Source: Hyphomicrobiales bacterium (lineage in GTDB: Bacteria; Pseudomonadota; Alphaproteobacteria; Rhizobiales; Xanthobacteraceae). Taken from it: a stretch of 64,000 bases of DNA. The position numbers and the translations under genes are program-made. The notes under the pieces were generated by a model. The model had not been told where the DNA came from. It was given only the letters and a program-made list of their open reading frames with translations, and ran no database searches. Position 1 is the first letter of the stretch, and each line of letters begins with the position of its first letter. Of this stretch, positions 63,587-64,000 are shown piece by piece. Location: NCBI GenBank assembly GCA_017305665.1, contig JAFKKH010000019.1:1-64000 (forward strand), written 5' to 3'.

Positions 63587-63788
63587 CCTCCAGAAAGCCC
63601 ACGTTGCGACCAAACGGCTATCCGTCGCTAGGGCCGAAACCGACGGAAATTCTCGCTGCGGCGGGAACCAAAAATCGTTCCGAGGATTAACGTTACGGCA
63701 GGTCTGATATCCCTCTGTGCATTGCAGCAAATTTTGAACACAATCTGCCGAAATAAGGCGCCGATCACCACATCGGGACTTTTGATTC

Positions 63789-64000
63789 ATGCGCGTCGCC
63801 CGCATTCATGCTGTTCTTTTCATATCCGCTCTAGTCGGCGGTTTTGCCGCGCCGGCGCTCGCCCGGAATCCTTATGACGGGCTTTGGAACGTCAAGATCA
63901 TGACCAGGACCGGAAGCTGCGACGCGGTCGCGCAATATCCGTTGACGGTCACCGATGGAAAGGTTTCGGCCGCCGGAGCCGAGGTCACTGGCAGCGTCGG
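63789..64000 (+). CDS. Exported protein of unknown function, N-terminal part only
   Basis: Open from ATG 63789 to the window edge, 70 residues. It has a signal peptide (VLFISALVGGFAAPALA, cut before RNPYDG) and the mature part NPYDGLWNVKIMTRTGSCDA has the (D/Y)GxW pattern of small exported lipocalin-like proteins common in Bradyrhizobium. Function unknown. Confidence 0.7.
   Translation, partial: MRVARIHAVLFISALVGGFAAPALARNPYDGLWNVKIMTRTGSCDAVAQYPLTVTDGKVSAAGAEVTGSV

Noticed and set aside
62885-63805. 306-codon - strand frame opposite the formyltransferase-like gene
   Set aside because: Shadow text; the + strand frame has clear formyltransferase motifs.
1-64000. CRISPR array, insertion sequence or prophage
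   Set aside because: No regularly spaced direct repeats, transposase, integrase or phage structural gene was seen anywhere in the window.

Overview
The window is chromosomal DNA from an alphaproteobacterium of the Bradyrhizobium / Rhodopseudomonas / Nitrobacter / Afipia group (Nitrobacteraceae). The evidence is the run dusB-ntrB-ntrC-ntrY-ntrX-dat-hfq-hflX, a fused ispDF, the polar-organising protein PopZ, and an ndvC / ndvD / ndvB cluster of the kind that makes cyclic beta-(1,3),(1,6)-glucan in Bradyrhizobium. Genus cannot be fixed by eye. Most of the window is dense, GC-rich core genome with overlapping or closely spaced genes.

Layout. 0-5 kb: an NmrA-like reductase cut by the window edge and a DoxX-like membrane protein opposite a LysR regulator, then tRNA-Ser, a GrlR-like protein, a PilZ protein, RlpA and an epoxide-hydrolase-like enzyme. 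5-11.7 kb: a tight + strand operon dacA-tmk-holB-metG-tatD-MBL hydrolase. holB is frameshifted and metG carries a histone-H1-like basic N-terminal extension. 11.7-16.4 kb (- strand): a TRAP carboxylate transporter with an acyl-CoA ligase. 16.7-21.8 kb: a QseBC/PmrAB-like two-component system divergent from a four-gene operon (two COG4705/DUF347 membrane proteins, a small exported protein, an outer-membrane barrel). Paired CTTAGC repeats lie between them. 21.9-26.3 kb: a frameshifted enoyl-CoA hydratase, a cobalt-type nitrile hydratase operon, queC and mazG. 26.3-38.2 kb (- strand): a succinate-semialdehyde dehydrogenase, then hflX, hfq, dat and the two nitrogen two-component systems NtrYX and NtrBC with dusB. 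38.4-50.5 kb: ispDF, pncC, a COQ10-like protein, a P-loop kinase, lipA, mpg, an MFS transporter, valS, popZ, tolC and a Pcm-like methyltransferase. 50.9-53.3 kb: tRNA-Asn followed by four small unassigned, mostly exported proteins. 53.3-62.1 kb: glmU, a SPOR-like envelope protein and the ndv cluster. 62.2-64 kb: tRNA-Lys, a 59-residue peptide with a double-glycine-type leader, a formyltransferase-like protein and the start of an exported protein.

How the parts work together. Envelope work recurs: dacA, rlpA, glmU, tolC, the SPOR-like protein and ndv glucan synthesis. Nitrogen and RNA-level regulation sit together in ntrBC/ntrYX/hfq/hflX. Nitrile hydratase and the TRAP/ligase operon are catabolic modules. 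The strongest candidates for undescribed biology are the COG4705 operon with its divergent two-component system and paired operator-like repeats, the orphan double-glycine-leader peptide, and the H1-like extension on methionyl-tRNA synthetase. Two genes (holB and the enoyl-CoA hydratase) need a frameshift to read through. In an essential gene such as holB this raises the possibility of assembly error. I saw no CRISPR array, transposase or phage gene.
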